A stretch of 64,000 nt of DNA from Haemaphysalis longicornis. Lineage: Eukaryota > Arthropoda > Arachnida > Ixodida > Ixodidae. The position numbers were made by a program, and so were the translations under genes. Under the pieces are notes generated by a model. That model was not told the DNA's origin, searched no databases, and saw only the letters and a program-made list of their open reading frames with translations. Shown here piece after piece: positions 10,626-21,117 of the stretch. Every line of letters begins with the position of its first letter. Position 1 is the stretch's first letter. Location: NCBI GenBank assembly GCA_013339765.2, contig JABSTR010000974.1, positions 1-64,000 of the forward strand, in the 5' to 3' direction.

Positions 10626-11740
10626 TCGAATTCTATCGAGATCATAATACAAAAAAAAAATTGGAACAAACAATTCCTTGCCCTTATAGCACATCATTTG
10701 TTAACTTTCGAAAGCAACTAACTATACAACGGGGGAAAAGAAGGAGAGACAAGACTGGGTGTTTCAAACATACTTTTAACCACTTTTTTTAGAATTTACG
10801 GTGAATTACTTCGTTGATTTGTTGCCTCTGTCATTCTCCTAAGTAGTAGCGCGATAATCTGGGTACAAAATAAAGGGTTGCGCATCGCTTTCTCGAAAAA
10901 CAGTCACATTACAGTGCCTATGGTGATACACGTCCTGCAAAACATCAAGAGGACAGTAATATAGTATCCCAGGGCAAGAATTCAGCGCTAAAAGGTCAGA
11001 AGCTGTCGTACTTGAGTAGAATCAATGCTTTTCGTAAGAGGTTGAGGGCCGTTGACCTCGCTTGATTGACATACTAAAGTGGATTTATTGAAGTCGAAAA
11101 GTGACTTTGCCGTAACCTTTTCAAAGTACTGCCATCACGTCTGACTTCTCTATCCAACTTTCCAAATAATTATCTCTTCGCGACGTTTTATAGCTGTCGT
11201 TTCTTTCTATTTTCATATCATTTTTGTTTCATCAAACTACGAACTTTAGAAACGTTCTGGGTACTTTTTGGTGTTTCAATTGCATGCGCTTTGCAAAATG
11301 TTGTTCTGTACTTAAAGAAATTGCAACAGTTTGCGATGCACTTCTAAAGCACTTTTCTGGCGCTAAAGCCAGAAAACATCGCATCATTCTACATAAGCAG
11401 TGACAGTCCATTGACGTCGTGTAAAGTGTCCACCGAGTGCAGCGCACGGGCGAAAGCACCCCGTCTTCTTTTCCTTTGTGATCCTCTCAGTGCCAGAATT
11501 TTTTTTTTTTTTTTTGCAGCCTGGTCGGAATGACAGTTTCGGCAACCAAGCTTGTGAACAGACGAGATTACGGCAAACAAATAAACAAACTGAAAAACGG
11601 CGAACGCCCTGTTTCGACAACAGCTTTCTGCTTTTCTGTGTTGCATAACTCCGGTTAGGCGACTGTTGCTAACGGCATCGGCGCGGGGCCCCTGTGAAAG
11701 CGCTATAAAGTTAGGGAGCTTTTTGCTTTATTTATTTATT
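10626..11740. other. Unassigned sequence
   Basis: AT-rich. Includes a T-run at 11499-11514 and minus-strand open frames (11232-11646) without recognisable motifs. Confidence 0.35.
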
Positions 11741-11796
11741 ATTTATTTACAGGTTACTGCCAGCCTGGATGCCAGGCTTTGAGCAGGTGCGGGCGA

Positions 11797-12328
11797 CACA
11801 AACAGATCGGCACATTCCGAGTCAGTGGCCACGTCACCTGCTTCATTAGTAAGAGTAGTAGTGCACGAGTGGTTGGTATTTATGACCTGCCAAAATTTCC
11901 TAGGGTTACTAGCAAGCAATTTCGGTAAGTCAGTGTGAAAAAAAGAATGCTTAGCGTTTCGTATTGCCGTGAGGTAAGCTTTTTCAGCAGCATAATGTTT
12001 TAACCATGCGTTTTCAATATTCTGCTGCTTGGCGGAGCGAAAAAGGCGTTTTTTTCTTATTTTCTAATCTTTTGAGCGTTTTAGTAAACCATGGTTTTTG
12101 GGAACTGGCACGGAAACTGAGCTTAGAGATGAATTTTTCGACCAGTGTATCACATTTATCCTTAAATAACTTCCAGTTATCATGCACCGACCGATAATAA
12201 AAATGGTCTTTGAATATTGGAAGAAAATCGTTCAATTCGTTATTTATAGCCGTGTAGTTTCCTTTATTATACAGTCGTATGGTTTTTTTGGCGGTTCGTT
12301 GTTTTGGATGAGTTATTAAAATGTCGGC
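11797..12328 (-). pseudogene. LINE-A ORF2, APE-RT linker relic
   Basis: After the stop following ISDHEVI the frame resumes with NDFLPIFKDHFYYRSVHDNW, then SSQKPWFTKTLKRLENKKK. The latter resembles LINE-B (QSNDPWFTRDVKLRLNKKK at about 48630-48690), so this is the same ORF2 region. It carries on through NEAGDVATDSECADLF, where the RT should begin, and then changes to unrelated sequence at about 11800. No RT motif (fingers or YADD/FADD) is present. Confidence 0.7.
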
Positions 12329-12991
12329 TTAAATTACTTCATGGTCACTTATTTCTGACAAGTAGGAAATAGATGTTATGCTTTCAGGAACACTGGTTAG
12401 TATTAGGTTTAATATGTTTTCACAGTCTTGGGTTACGCGGGTTGGTTTAGTGACAACTTGAGCTAGGTTGAAATTTAGACAAACATTACGAAATTCGCTC
12501 GCCTCACTCTGTAGTCCTCCGTTAACAGTTAGATTAGGCCAGTCAATATTCGGGAAATTAAAGTCGCCAAACAAGATAATATGGGCATTAGGGTACTTTG
12601 TTGAAAGTTCATTTAGCACAGAATTAAGCTTGCCGGAGAAGTCAGGGTTCCTATGTGGGGGCCTGTAGCACACGCCAATTAAAACTGATTGTGGTACAGC
12701 TTGATATTTTATCCATATTATTTCCAAGTCTGACGAAAGATTCACCAAAGTTGCTAGTAGGCCCTGTCTAACAGCAATGAGCACCCCTCCTCCCATCCTG
12801 CCATCCCGGTCCTTACGGTAGATCTGAAAATTTGGCAAATCAACCAGAACTTCCTGATCGCTTACGTCACTATTAGGCCATGTTTCCGTTAATAAAAGCA
12901 AGTTGCTACTGGATAATGAAACAAGATCAGAGACGATTTCGCGTTTCGAAATGAAACTGCGAATGTTGGTGAAGATTACGGAAAGAGACAT
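12329..12991 (-). CDS. LINE-A ORF2 N-terminus: AP-like endonuclease
   Basis: A 220-codon open frame. It begins SVIFTNIRSF (motif with the conserved Asn), continues LLLLTETW (catalytic Glu), GGGVLIAVR, VLIGVCYRPPHRNPDF, ILFGDFNFPNIDW (catalytic Asp and Asn) and finishes SYLSEISDHEVI (catalytic SDH). These are all the landmarks of the EEP-fold endonuclease that nicks target DNA to prime reverse transcription. All expected catalytic residues are visible, so the domain itself may be intact. A stop follows SDHEVI and the RT is absent, so it is not an autonomous ORF2. Confidence 0.85.
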   Translation of the reverse strand: MSLSVIFTNIRSFISKREIVSDLVSLSSSNLLLLTETWPNSDVSDQEVLVDLPNFQIYRKDRDGRMGGGVLIAVRQGLLATLVNLSSDLEIIWIKYQAVPQSVLIGVCYRPPHRNPDFSGKLNSVLNELSTKYPNAHIILFGDFNFPNIDWPNLTVNGGLQSEASEFRNVCLNFNLAQVVTKPTRVTQDCENILNLILTSVPESITSISYLSEISDHEVI

Positions 12992-13048
12992 GGTAGTTTG
13001 TTGCGCTGGTTGGGGATTGATAGATGATAACGGACGACGCAGTGATTG

Positions 13049-13909
13049 CTAGGTTACTTCCTTTACTGTCTGTGAGGATTCATCAAAGACGTAACGTTTA
13101 GAACCGATTAACAAAATTTTGAAGCTTAACTTAAATGCTGTAGATTTTGATCTGGCGAAAGTCACAAGGTATCTTCGTGCATGTCGGACGGCAGGGCAAA
13201 AGTCCTCACCAACGCTGTAGTTAGTGTCTTTAAACTTCTTGCCTTCCAACAAGATCGACTGTTTGACCTTAAACGAACTAAATTTTACAATTACAGGACG
13301 GACGCGGTCAGGCGAATGGCGGCCAAGGCGGTGTGCGCGTTCTAATTGTGAAAGCTGTATTTCTAGTTCAAGGTTTTCAGTGATACATGGAATGATTGTT
13401 GCCTCTGAATCGGCAAAGGATTCTTTGGGATTAGGATCAGGAATACCATAAAATATCAGGTTATGTCGGCGTGAAGGGTTTTCGCTATCGTCTGCACGGG
13501 ATTGAAAGTTATGGTAATGCCGGGTGATTTCAGTGGTTAACGTTTTTGTGTCATCTAGCTCTCTAGGCATGCTTGAAAGCTGACAGTAATGCGTTTCCAG
13601 GTTAGTCAGACGCTTGCATATATCGTTCATTGCTGAGTCTGTTGATCGCAGATGATCTTTAACAGTATGAAGTTCAGAAAACAATTTGGTTTGTGCAGCA
13701 GACAGGTTTTTCAGCTCGGTGAGTACAGCATCTATGGTATCTGGAGGCCCCGGGTTAGTTTCAATATCCCCTCCCAAAAGCAGTAATGAGCGCAGCACTT
13801 GAAAACATTCGACAATAATAGCAACACAGCACTGCGGGCTCGGCAGCTGTAGTAGAAAATAATTACTTGACTTTTTACAAAACATAACCTGGGTGTTACT
13901 AACCTGCAT
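13049..13909 (-). CDS. LINE-A ORF1 with a 2A-like peptide
   Basis: The frame is open from 14068, but the Met at 13909 (ATG at 13907-13909) is the better start: upstream codons overlap a TATA-like sequence and are Pro/Ser-rich without conservation. From this Met a hydrophobic leader of about 45 residues ends in LLLLGGDIETNPGP, with the 2A motif at 13745-13768. A probable coiled coil follows (LTELKNLSAAQTKLFSELHT). After that comes a basic nucleic-acid-binding part with LERAHRLGRHSPDRVRPVIV and KFSSFKVKQSILLEGKKF, typical of L1/CR1-type ORF1 proteins. 2A peptides make the ribosome skip the Gly-Pro bond, so the leader and the RNA-binding protein would be released separately. LINE-B has the same arrangement. 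Activity is inferred from the motif only. Confidence 0.8.
   Translation of the reverse strand: MQVSNTQVMFCKKSSNYFLLQLPSPQCCVAIIVECFQVLRSLLLLGGDIETNPGPPDTIDAVLTELKNLSAAQTKLFSELHTVKDHLRSTDSAMNDICKRLTNLETHYCQLSSMPRELDDTKTLTTEITRHYHNFQSRADDSENPSRRHNLIFYGIPDPNPKESFADSEATIIPCITENLELEIQLSQLERAHRLGRHSPDRVRPVIVKFSSFKVKQSILLEGKKFKDTNYSVGEDFCPAVRHARRYLVTFARSKSTAFKLSFKILLIGSKRYVFDESSQTVKEVT
13745..13768 (-). other. 2A-like motif, coding DIETNPGP
   Basis: Exact match to the consensus D-V/I-E-x-N-P-G-P, preceded by SLLLLGG. The predicted separation point is between the last Gly and Pro. The frame is continuous on both sides. Confidence 0.85.
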
Positions 13910-13985
13910 AGTGAAGATGAACGGATTAGTAGACTGTGCTTTCGCACAGCTACCGAGCCCACAGAGCGGCGAAGATGGGTGGCAC

Positions 13986-13996
13986 TCTTTTATAGC
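13986..13996 (-). promoter_or_regulatory. TATA-like box upstream of LINE-A ORF1
   Basis: On the minus strand GGCTATAAAAG lies about 80 nt upstream of the ORF1 Met at 13909. A start site about 30 nt downstream would place the RNA 5' end near 13960. It could belong to the element or to the flank it landed in. Confidence 0.35.
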
Positions 13997-15923
13997 CGGT
14001 GACGTTGAAGTTTGCTTTGACGGGAATGGCCAGGCTGGAACGTGGATCGAGACATCTGGTGGCTTCACCCACTTTACCAGATTTACCCACTCGCTGCCTC
14101 TTGAGCTGTCGACATTCTATAGAGGGCGGATTCGCAGAGCGAAGGGCAATATGTTCTACGAATGTAACCCGTGTTTCGTGGCGACAGTGTTACCGTCAAT
14201 ATTTTGTCCAATCAGGGCCCTGACCTACGCCTCACCCGAAGAAGCACACGATGCTCACGGATAGTGGTTTTATATTGGCGAGGCTCGCTTTTTTTTCATT
14301 TTCGAACGGAAACGATTGCATGTAGAGCAGATTACGTCCATTCCGAATCATCTAACAGCCAGAAATAGTCAGAGATTTACCTTTCTGCTGTTTCCGTTCT
14401 TCCGCTTTCACCTCTCGTCGGTCTTTAGAGGCGGTAGTAAGACAAGTGCTGATAAAGAACCGTGTAGGGGTCACCAAAGCTAGCGGCTTTATTTATTTGG
14501 TGTTCTCGCTTCTGGCATTGTTCATGAAGTATCTCTTACCCTTTAAGAATATTCGGTTCCCGTTTTTATGATGGAATATTTTTCAACCGTCTTATTATTC
14601 CTTCTCACTATATGCGAGTGTGACCGCCAAACTAAGTGGCACATTCCATAAACGGTGAGAAGGGTGACGGCGCTAAAGGAGCCCTGGAATTTAATGAAGC
14701 ATCCCTCACGTCCACGTATCAGTGCTGGGGGAAGGGATTTGGACGGCAGAAAATGAGGTAAGGAGAAGGCATGCGTTTCATAGTGGACGCATTACCTGCT
14801 GACGGTTAAGCGTCTTTGCATGCGCTTAACACTGGAGTAGGGTACGCTGCGATGACATCACAAAAAAAAGAAGCTACAAATAGCACATAGTTCCTTATTT
14901 TAAATCAAGTGTAATATATTAGCCGCCAGATGTAAAGGAATGGCTCAAAAACATTTAAAACTTCCTCCGAAGGTATGATAAAAGACGCTAATGTTTACGC
15001 TTACGATCGTGTAAGTTTTGTGTATGTTGCAATAATCTCAGTACTATTGCTTTTATAAGTTCGTTCTCCTTTTTTTGCTACTACGTGTAATTTATTTGCT
15101 CATCTACAAGAGGTCCCACCGCTGTGCGCCACACTTCGGGACATCTCTCTGTAATATCGAAAATCGCGCGGTGTACGTTTATTATCCAGTGCAACAAACC
15201 GAAACTGAAACTGCGCCATCTTAATAGCACACAAGCACATGCAAGAGAAAGAAATCTGCCATCCGTTCCTAAAGAACGTTGAGAGAAGCGCGGAAGCGAC
15301 AGTTTTCCCCGAACTTTGCAAATGTATCTACAAATGATCTAAATGTACAAAGACACTTTATTGATGAGGTTGAGGTATGCTATTGTACTACTTATTCATG
15401 CTCGACGCATTGTCTTACCCAGAACCGTTCTTTTTTCGCCATTTTCAACTGAACGTATTAACACAACAAAAGCCCGGTTTCCGGCATTTAGAATCGTCGT
15501 AGCGCCTAATTGTCATGTAATTTGTTTCCGGATAGATTTGATAAGACGAGAGAGTCGTTTTCTGTAATCATACTCCTTCCTTAAATGGTCATGCTTCACT
15601 GCGGAATGCAATGCGGAAAGCCAGCTTACAAAAAACAAGCTAGCACAGTTATTTTGAGAGTTGCCTTCACCACTAACAAAACTTCATGTTTGGGAAGGCG
15701 TTTTCACGAGCAATTAAAGCCGCTTAATACCAAAATACCAAGGCCCTGGAACATTTTTTTTTATTTTAGGGGCGAAGCACAAGGCCTAGGCGTGTCCGGC
15801 GTCCGGCGTCCCTGCTCACGGCACAGCACCGTGTAAATCGAAACATCTGTGAACAACAGGTTCACAAAAGGTTAACAGAACTACGATGAAGGAATATCAT
15901 AAAAGGTTATGATCAGGTGTATG

Positions 15924-15926
<3 letters not shown>
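13997..15926. other. Unassigned, with diverged repeats
   Basis: No gene. Positions 15260-15370 resemble 44498-44760: CCATCCGTTCCTAAAGAACG versus CCATCCCTTCGTAAAGAATG, and a shared GATCTAAAT block. This indicates an old dispersed repeat. TTTTAGGGGCGAAGCACAAG at about 15767-15786 looks like another common tick repeat, with a single copy here. Confidence 0.4.

Positions 15927-15975
<49 letters not shown>
15927..15975. repeat. (TA)n microsatellite
   Basis: Uninterrupted TA dinucleotides directly next to the 3' LTR end. A matching tract lies beyond the 5' LTR remnant at 21213-21286, as if the element inserted into one tract. Confidence 0.9.
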
Positions 15976-15977
<2 letters not shown>

Positions 15978-16209
15978 TGAGAGAGGAAAGCAGGAAAGCA
16001 GGCCTAATGCAGGGCGGTGTTTATTCCGGCGGTCGTTACTCAGCAGCCAGCCGAACCAGCGAACTCCGATGATGATTACGATCGCGTGAGCCCAGCGATA
16101 CGATGATGACACCAAACGATGCGTGGGCGAGACGATGCTGATGATAGTGTGTTTGGACACAATAGGGAGAATGACCACTCAAGCAATCAATGTGAAGACA
16201 GCGCTCACA
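15976..16209 (-). repeat. 3' LTR of the gypsy element
   Basis: Begins TGTGAGCGC at 16209 immediately after a purine-rich run and ends CTCTCAAG at 15976. About 234 bp. Its last 95 bp equals 21118-21212 exactly. The beginning is inferred from the TG start and purine tract; only the end is confirmed by the second copy. Confidence 0.7.
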
Positions 16210-16635
16210 CTAGTTTCCCCGGCGGCTGAAGCGGCCATCCTGGCCGTCAAAGGGAGGATGATCTGCGCCGAAGGGCTTTAGGCGCGAAACATGGACAGTT
16301 TCGATGCCACGGCACCGTCGGTCAGCGACTCCACAAGTGGGAGCAACGACGTAGTTGACTGGAGAAGTTCTCTGTAGTACGGTGTACGGACCAATGAAGC
16401 GCGGCATAAACTTTTCACAGAGTCCTGGCGCACGGAGCGGCGTCGAAAGCAGTACCTCATCCCCAGGGTTGAATATAACTTCCCGTCGGTCTGCGTCATA
16501 TCGCGACTGCGGTCATTTTGGCAAGACTCGGTGTTCAATCGTGCGAGGTTTCGGCACTTGCGCTAGTCGAGAAAACAAATTGGTCGGTGATGTTGGTTGT
16601 GGTATCCACGGGACAGGAAAAGAAAGATGCGTCTA
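16210..16635 (-). pseudogene. gypsy integrase C-terminus and purine tract
   Basis: Two overlapping frames (16278-16538 and 16210-16407). The second reads MPRFIGPYTVLQRTSPVNYV and ends VHVSRLKPFGADHPPFDG, the GPY/F module of gypsy integrases that binds DNA. A purine-rich run (CCGGGGAAA on the minus strand, about 16214-16222) lies just before the 3' LTR and is the candidate plus-strand primer. The frame changes relative to the catalytic core. Confidence 0.75.
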
Positions 16636-17569
16636 GAATGGACTGTGGGTGGCGGCCGTAGACGAGGAAGAACGGTAAAATCCGGTGGTGCTTTGAACGG
16701 CGGTATTATAAGCGTATGTTACAAAGGGTAGTATGACGTTCCAGTTCTTGTGGTCGGGGTTGATATAGAGAGAAATCATATCCGAAAGTGTACGGTGGAA
16801 CCGTTCTGTTAGCCCATTTGTCTGCGGATGATAGCTCGACGTGGTTTTTGTGGGCAGTACCAGCAGCTTGGAGAACTTCCTCAAGGACTGCTGACAGAAA
16901 TGTTCAGCAACGATCACTTAAAAGAGTACGAGGTGGTCCATGCCGTAAGAAGATGGCTTGCAGAAAGAAATCTGCGACCTCAGAAGCGCAGCCGGTACGT
17001 AGAGGGGCAGTTTCTGCATACCGTGTTAAGTGATCGACAGCGGTCACAATCCATCGATGACCAGTCGAAGTGAGAGGCAATGGTCCATACAAATCGATGC
17101 CCACAACTTCGAATGGGGCAGAAGGACATGGCAGCGGCTGTAGCATACCGGCAGGGGCTGAGGTCGAGCGTTTACGACGCTGGCACGAAGGGCAGGACGC
17201 AACATATTTAGCGACACTTGAGGAAAGGCCTGGCCAAAAGAATCTGCTTTTGATGCGGTCGTAGGTCTTGTAGAAAGCAAGATGGCCAGCTGTGGCGTCA
17301 TTGTGGAAAACTTCCAAGATGTTGGCTCGAAGACAGCGAGGGACGACTGGAACCCATCTGTCTCCGGTAGGGTGGTAATTGTGGCGGTAAAGGGCTCCAC
17401 CAATGGAAAGGCGAAATTTACTTAGTTGGCGGCGCGTTCGGCTGTTAGGTGGGGATGTTGAACCGTCGAGAAGATCCAGTAATCGTCTGCAGTACGGGTC
17501 GGCTCGTTGGAGAGAAACAAGGTTTTGTAGTATATCTTGACCGGCGGTTTGCAAAGGGGCCATGGGCAA
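16636..17569 (-). pseudogene. gypsy integrase core
   Basis: The frame from 17569 has the N-terminal HHCC zinc site (FHNDATAGHLAFYKTYDRIK ... CPSCQRRK). It continues into the DDE core: GIDLYGPLPL carries the first Asp, and a second Asp lies in LLSDRC near 16905. It then shifts frame at about 16905; the next frame (16633-16917) has SSYHPQTNGLTERFHRTLSD with the catalytic Glu. All three acidic residues are present, but the protein is split. The enzyme would join the cDNA to host DNA. Confidence 0.85.
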
Positions 17570-18056
17570 CGCGAGCGGAGTTGTTGAAGGCGATGAGTTA
17601 CTTTGAGACGATGGCTGTGGGCAGTGGGTGGTCGGCTGTGGGCAACGGGAAAGAGCGTCGGCATCACTGTGCTTTCTCCCGACTTGTAAGTCACAGTGAA
17701 GTCATATTCCTGTAGACGGAGTACCCAGCGGCCAAGGCGCCCCGAGAGGTTCTTGAGGGAGGATAACCAACACAGGGCGTGGTGGTCTGTTACCACTGAG
17801 AAATGGCGGCCATACAAGTAAGGACGAAATTTTTGCACTGCCCAAACAACGGCGAGGCACTCTTTTTCAGTTATGGTGTAGTTCTTTTCAGCGGGAGTCA
17901 AAGTGCGGCTTGCATAGGCAACTACTCGCTCCGAGGAGGAATCCGTACGCTGAAGAAGGACAGCACCAAGACCGTGACCACTTGCATCGGTGTGAAGAAT
18001 AGTGGGTGCCGACTCATCGAAGTGGCAGAGGACCGGTCCAGAAGTTAAAGCTTGTT
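17422..18056 (-). pseudogene. gypsy RNase H domain
   Basis: The frame ending at 17422 reads TPAEKNYTITEKECLAVVWA, then FRPYLYGRHFSVVTDHHALC. These are the gypsy RNase H motifs with the Glu of KECLA and the Asp of VVTDH. The upstream part of the frame, to about 18056, encodes the first-Asp motif region around 17980-18010 (HTDASGHGLGAV). It removes template RNA during cDNA synthesis. The domain is in a different frame from the RT. Confidence 0.8.
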
Positions 18057-18800
18057 TCAGGGTTTGGATAGCTTTTCACAGTCTTGGGTCCAGATGAATG
18101 GAGTTCCGGATGTGAGTAATTTGTGAAGGGGCGAGGCTATTGCTGCAAAATTTCGGATGATGAAGCGACGGAAATAGGAAGCCAAGCCCAGAAAACTTCG
18201 TAGCTCTTTCTGGCGAAGAGGCCGGGAAAAATTGAGGACCGCATTGATCTTGTCTGGATCTGGGCGTATACCTTCCTTGCTTACAACGTGGCCCAAGACT
18301 TTGATTGAGGTACTGGCAAAGCGACATTTCTTGGTGTTAAGCTGCAAACCAGCATTGCCAAGGCAGGTGAGGACTTCATCCACACGTTGAAGGTGTTGAG
18401 CGAAAGTGGACGAAAAAATGACGATATCATCTAGGTAGCATAGGCAAGTCTTCCACTTCAAGCCACGAAGTACAGTATCGATCATACGCTCAAAGGTGGC
18501 CGGAGCGTTGCAAAGTCCAAACGGCATCACGTTAAATTCGTAGAGACCGTCTGGTGGGGCGAAGGCTGTTTTTTCTTTATCGGCTTCGGCCATGGGAATC
18601 TGCCAATACCCTGACCGAAGATCGAGACTCGAGAAGTATTCTGCGCGGTGTAACGTGTCGAGAGCGTCGTCAATTCGGGGCATAGGATAGACGTCTTTCC
18701 GGGTTATTTTGTTAAGCGCTCTGTAGTCCACGCAAAAGCGCACTGAGCCATCTTTCTTCCGGACCAGGACAACCGGGAAGACCAGGAACTGCCCGAAGGG
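18057..18800 (-). pseudogene. gypsy reverse transcriptase
   Basis: The frame over 18057-18896 contains VVLVRKKDGSVRFCVDYRAL, YPMPRIDDALD, FSSLDLRSGYWQIPM (first catalytic Asp), FNVMPFGLCNAPATF, CYLDDIVIFS (YLDD active site) and LGHVVSKEGIRPDP in the expected order. It runs on to RRFIIRNFAAIASPLHKLL. The RT core is uninterrupted. It is separated from the upstream frame by a shift near 18800 and ends at a stop at 18057 before RNase H. Confidence 0.9.
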
Positions 18801-19772
18801 CGAACAATGTCCCGCTGAAGCATGTCGTCCACATTTTCTTGAATGATTTTGCGTTCTGCGGATGAAACGCGATAGGGACGACGGCGGACGATACAAGAAC
18901 CATCGGTTTCTATGCGATGAGTCGCTGCTGATGTTCGTCCAAGAGTGAGGGAATGGCTATCAAACAACGCCTTGTGCTTGGTAAGGAGGGCGAGTAGTGA
19001 TTTTTTATTTTCCTCGCTTAGTTCAGTGCTGATGGTGGATGTAAGGCTCGAAGACGTAATCGCTTGTCCGCAGGCATGCTGGAGTGATGCTATAGGGCAA
19101 AGCGCAAGACGGCCAACTTCCTCGTTTAGAATAGAAGCAACCTTAGTGCCTTTAGGAAGCAGAATGGGCTCAAAGGCAATGTTTAGTGCGGCGATGAAAG
19201 CTGATCCCTGTGAAAAGCGAACGACACAAGGCGGTATTATAACTCCTTTGCGAGCGAAGTTCCCAGCTGGTATGGCAAACAAATCTCCATCGGCGATACT
19301 GTCACACGTTACGGAAAACACCGTTTCTTGGCCGGGACACAAGACACAATCTTCGGCAGAGACCAACCGCGGTACGGAAGGATCGGATACACAGTCCATT
19401 CCTGTCTCAGTGAGGTGAATCGCAGGCTCGCGGTAGGAAATTACTGCAGACGATGCTGATAAAAAGTCCCAGCCCAAAATAATTTCATGAGAACACAGAG
19501 TCAGCACCGCACACTGAACGTAATGTAGGAGCCCGTCTATGGTAATCCGCACTGTACAATATCCAGAAGGCCGAATCGCATCACCATTTGCCCCACACAA
19601 GGATGGCCCGGAGTAAGGAGTTCTCACCTTCCTCAGGACGTGAACATAACTGTGCACTAATAACTGACACACTAGCCCCCGTATCAACAAGTGCCTCAAT
19701 ACGCAAACCTTCCACTTCCACCAATAATAAGTTCCACGGACGTTCAGGAGGAGTTGTGGCGTCTTCGAGCAA
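18800..19772 (-). pseudogene. gypsy protease and protease-RT linker
   Basis: The protease active-site motif ALVDTGASVSVIS is in the frame at 19581-19772. The C-terminal protease strand EIILGWDFL lies in the next frame (about 19460-19490), so a shift separates the two halves. The linker continues through SAEDCVLCPGQETVFSVTCD to RIETDGSCIVRRRPYRVSSA, the usual sequence just before gypsy RT. The protease would cut Gag-Pol. The linker shares the long frame with gag. Confidence 0.75.
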
Positions 19773-19802
19773 TGCAGTTTCCCCCCAAAAAAACTGCAGG
19801 TG

Positions 19803-21022
19803 CTAGTTTTCCGAAGGGTCGTTATTGGGAAGTGGGGCAGGACGAAGAGGGGACAGCGAGCGATAGTAGGGCGAAGGCGATCTGCGTCGGGTTGGCGTAT
19901 TACGCTGAGAAAACTCAGGAGAATCGCGAGGCGGGGAAGAACGGCGATTAGGAGGGACGTATGTGCTTCTACCGGTACCATAAGCAAAGCGGGCGTTGTC
20001 CCGCTCATCAGGAGCGTACCCTCGGCGTTCATCCTGCTGGCGTCTTCGGCAAAAAACGGGAAATGTGGCCCCCGAATTCCACAGTAGTAGCAAACCGGGC
20101 GGTCCCGAGGGAAAAGCTGGCGGTCGGGGCGCACGTGCACGTAGTACGCCTGGGCACCCCGAGAGGGGGCAATGGCCGTCAAATGTCCGGGAGCAGTCGA
20201 AAGCGGAGGCGATTCCACGAACAAGGGGTGTTTTGAAGCGGCCTCTGCGTATGTCGTCATGTAAGGGGCAGGAGGGGTCGAATTTGCAGGTGGGTACGCT
20301 GTCATGGATGCCAGTTCTTCCTTGATTAAATCCCGCAGCGGAGATGGGCTATGGTGGCAGTGATCGCGTTGGAGACACGGTGAGGTACGGGTGCCTAGCT
20401 CCTCACGAATGATTGCGCGTATCAGAGTACGCAAATCTGTGTTCCCATCCAGAGGAGCCGGCTCAGGCTGAAGGCGAAGTGACTGCAACTGATCAAGGCG
20501 TTGGCAGGTCTCCCGCACATCGCTGACTGTCAGGGGATTCTGAATAGCGAGGGCGTTAAAGGCAAATGAAGCAATGCCCTTCAAGATGTGCCGCACCTTG
20601 TCAGCCTCTGGCATGCTTCCGTCCACCCGGCGGCAGAGGGCGAGGACGTCCTCGATGTAAGCCGCATATGTTTCGTCGGGACGTTGGACGCGAGAACCCA
20701 GATCTTTCTTGGCGCCATCGACGCGAGCTGACGGGGTGCCGAATGCTTTGCGTAACGCTGAGTAAATCGGTCCAGTTCTCGAAGGTTGCCTCGTTGTTGA
20801 AGTACCATGTCTTTGCGACAGGTCTAGGTGGAATGGAACATCGCGCAGTTTAAAAGCATCATCCCACCGGTTAAATTGGCTGACTCGATTATACTGGTCG
20901 AGCCAATTTTCAACGTCTTCACCCCGAAGACCAGCGAAGGAGGGAGGGTCGCTCTGGTGGCCTGTGATCACCCATGCCGAGGGCGGTGGAGCGCTGTGTT
21001 CCGACGCGCTTTCTCGTTGCAT
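19803..21022 (-). pseudogene. gypsy gag
   Basis: The frame is open from 21118 with a GTG, and the first ATG is at 21020-21022. Gag shows PSFAGLRGEDVENWLDQYNR and RDVPFHLD, typical of gypsy capsids. A nucleocapsid knuckle follows, starting CYYCGIRGPHF, whose last Cys falls in the next frame after a T6 run (about 20047-20052). That frame gives an Arg/Pro/Ser-rich tail ending at a TAG at 19803-19805. The in-frame TAG could be a natural gag end or a mutation. Confidence 0.75.
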
Positions 21023-21117
21023 CGTTGGCTCGTGGAGCGGGAGACGTCGACCCGAACGGAGCTCCAGGGGTGTAGCTGGGAGCGGCAGAGGAACGGGGCC
21101 GACAAGCAACTCCACCA

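Larger units (their letters stand above)
11741..13968 (-). mobile_element. CR1/L2-like LINE with a 2A motif, lacking the RT ('LINE-A')
   Basis: Contains ORF1 with a 2A-like motif, the apurinic endonuclease (APE) half of ORF2 and the region linking APE to RT. It then jumps at about 11800 to a 3' end made of a GCCTGG-CAT-CCAGGC hairpin (11763-11777) and an (AAAT)n tail with AATAAA near 11735-11755. LINE copies normally lose their 5' end; here the 5' half is present and the RT is missing. That points to an internal deletion, template switching or fusion of two elements. The 5' boundary near 13968 is estimated. Confidence 0.75.
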
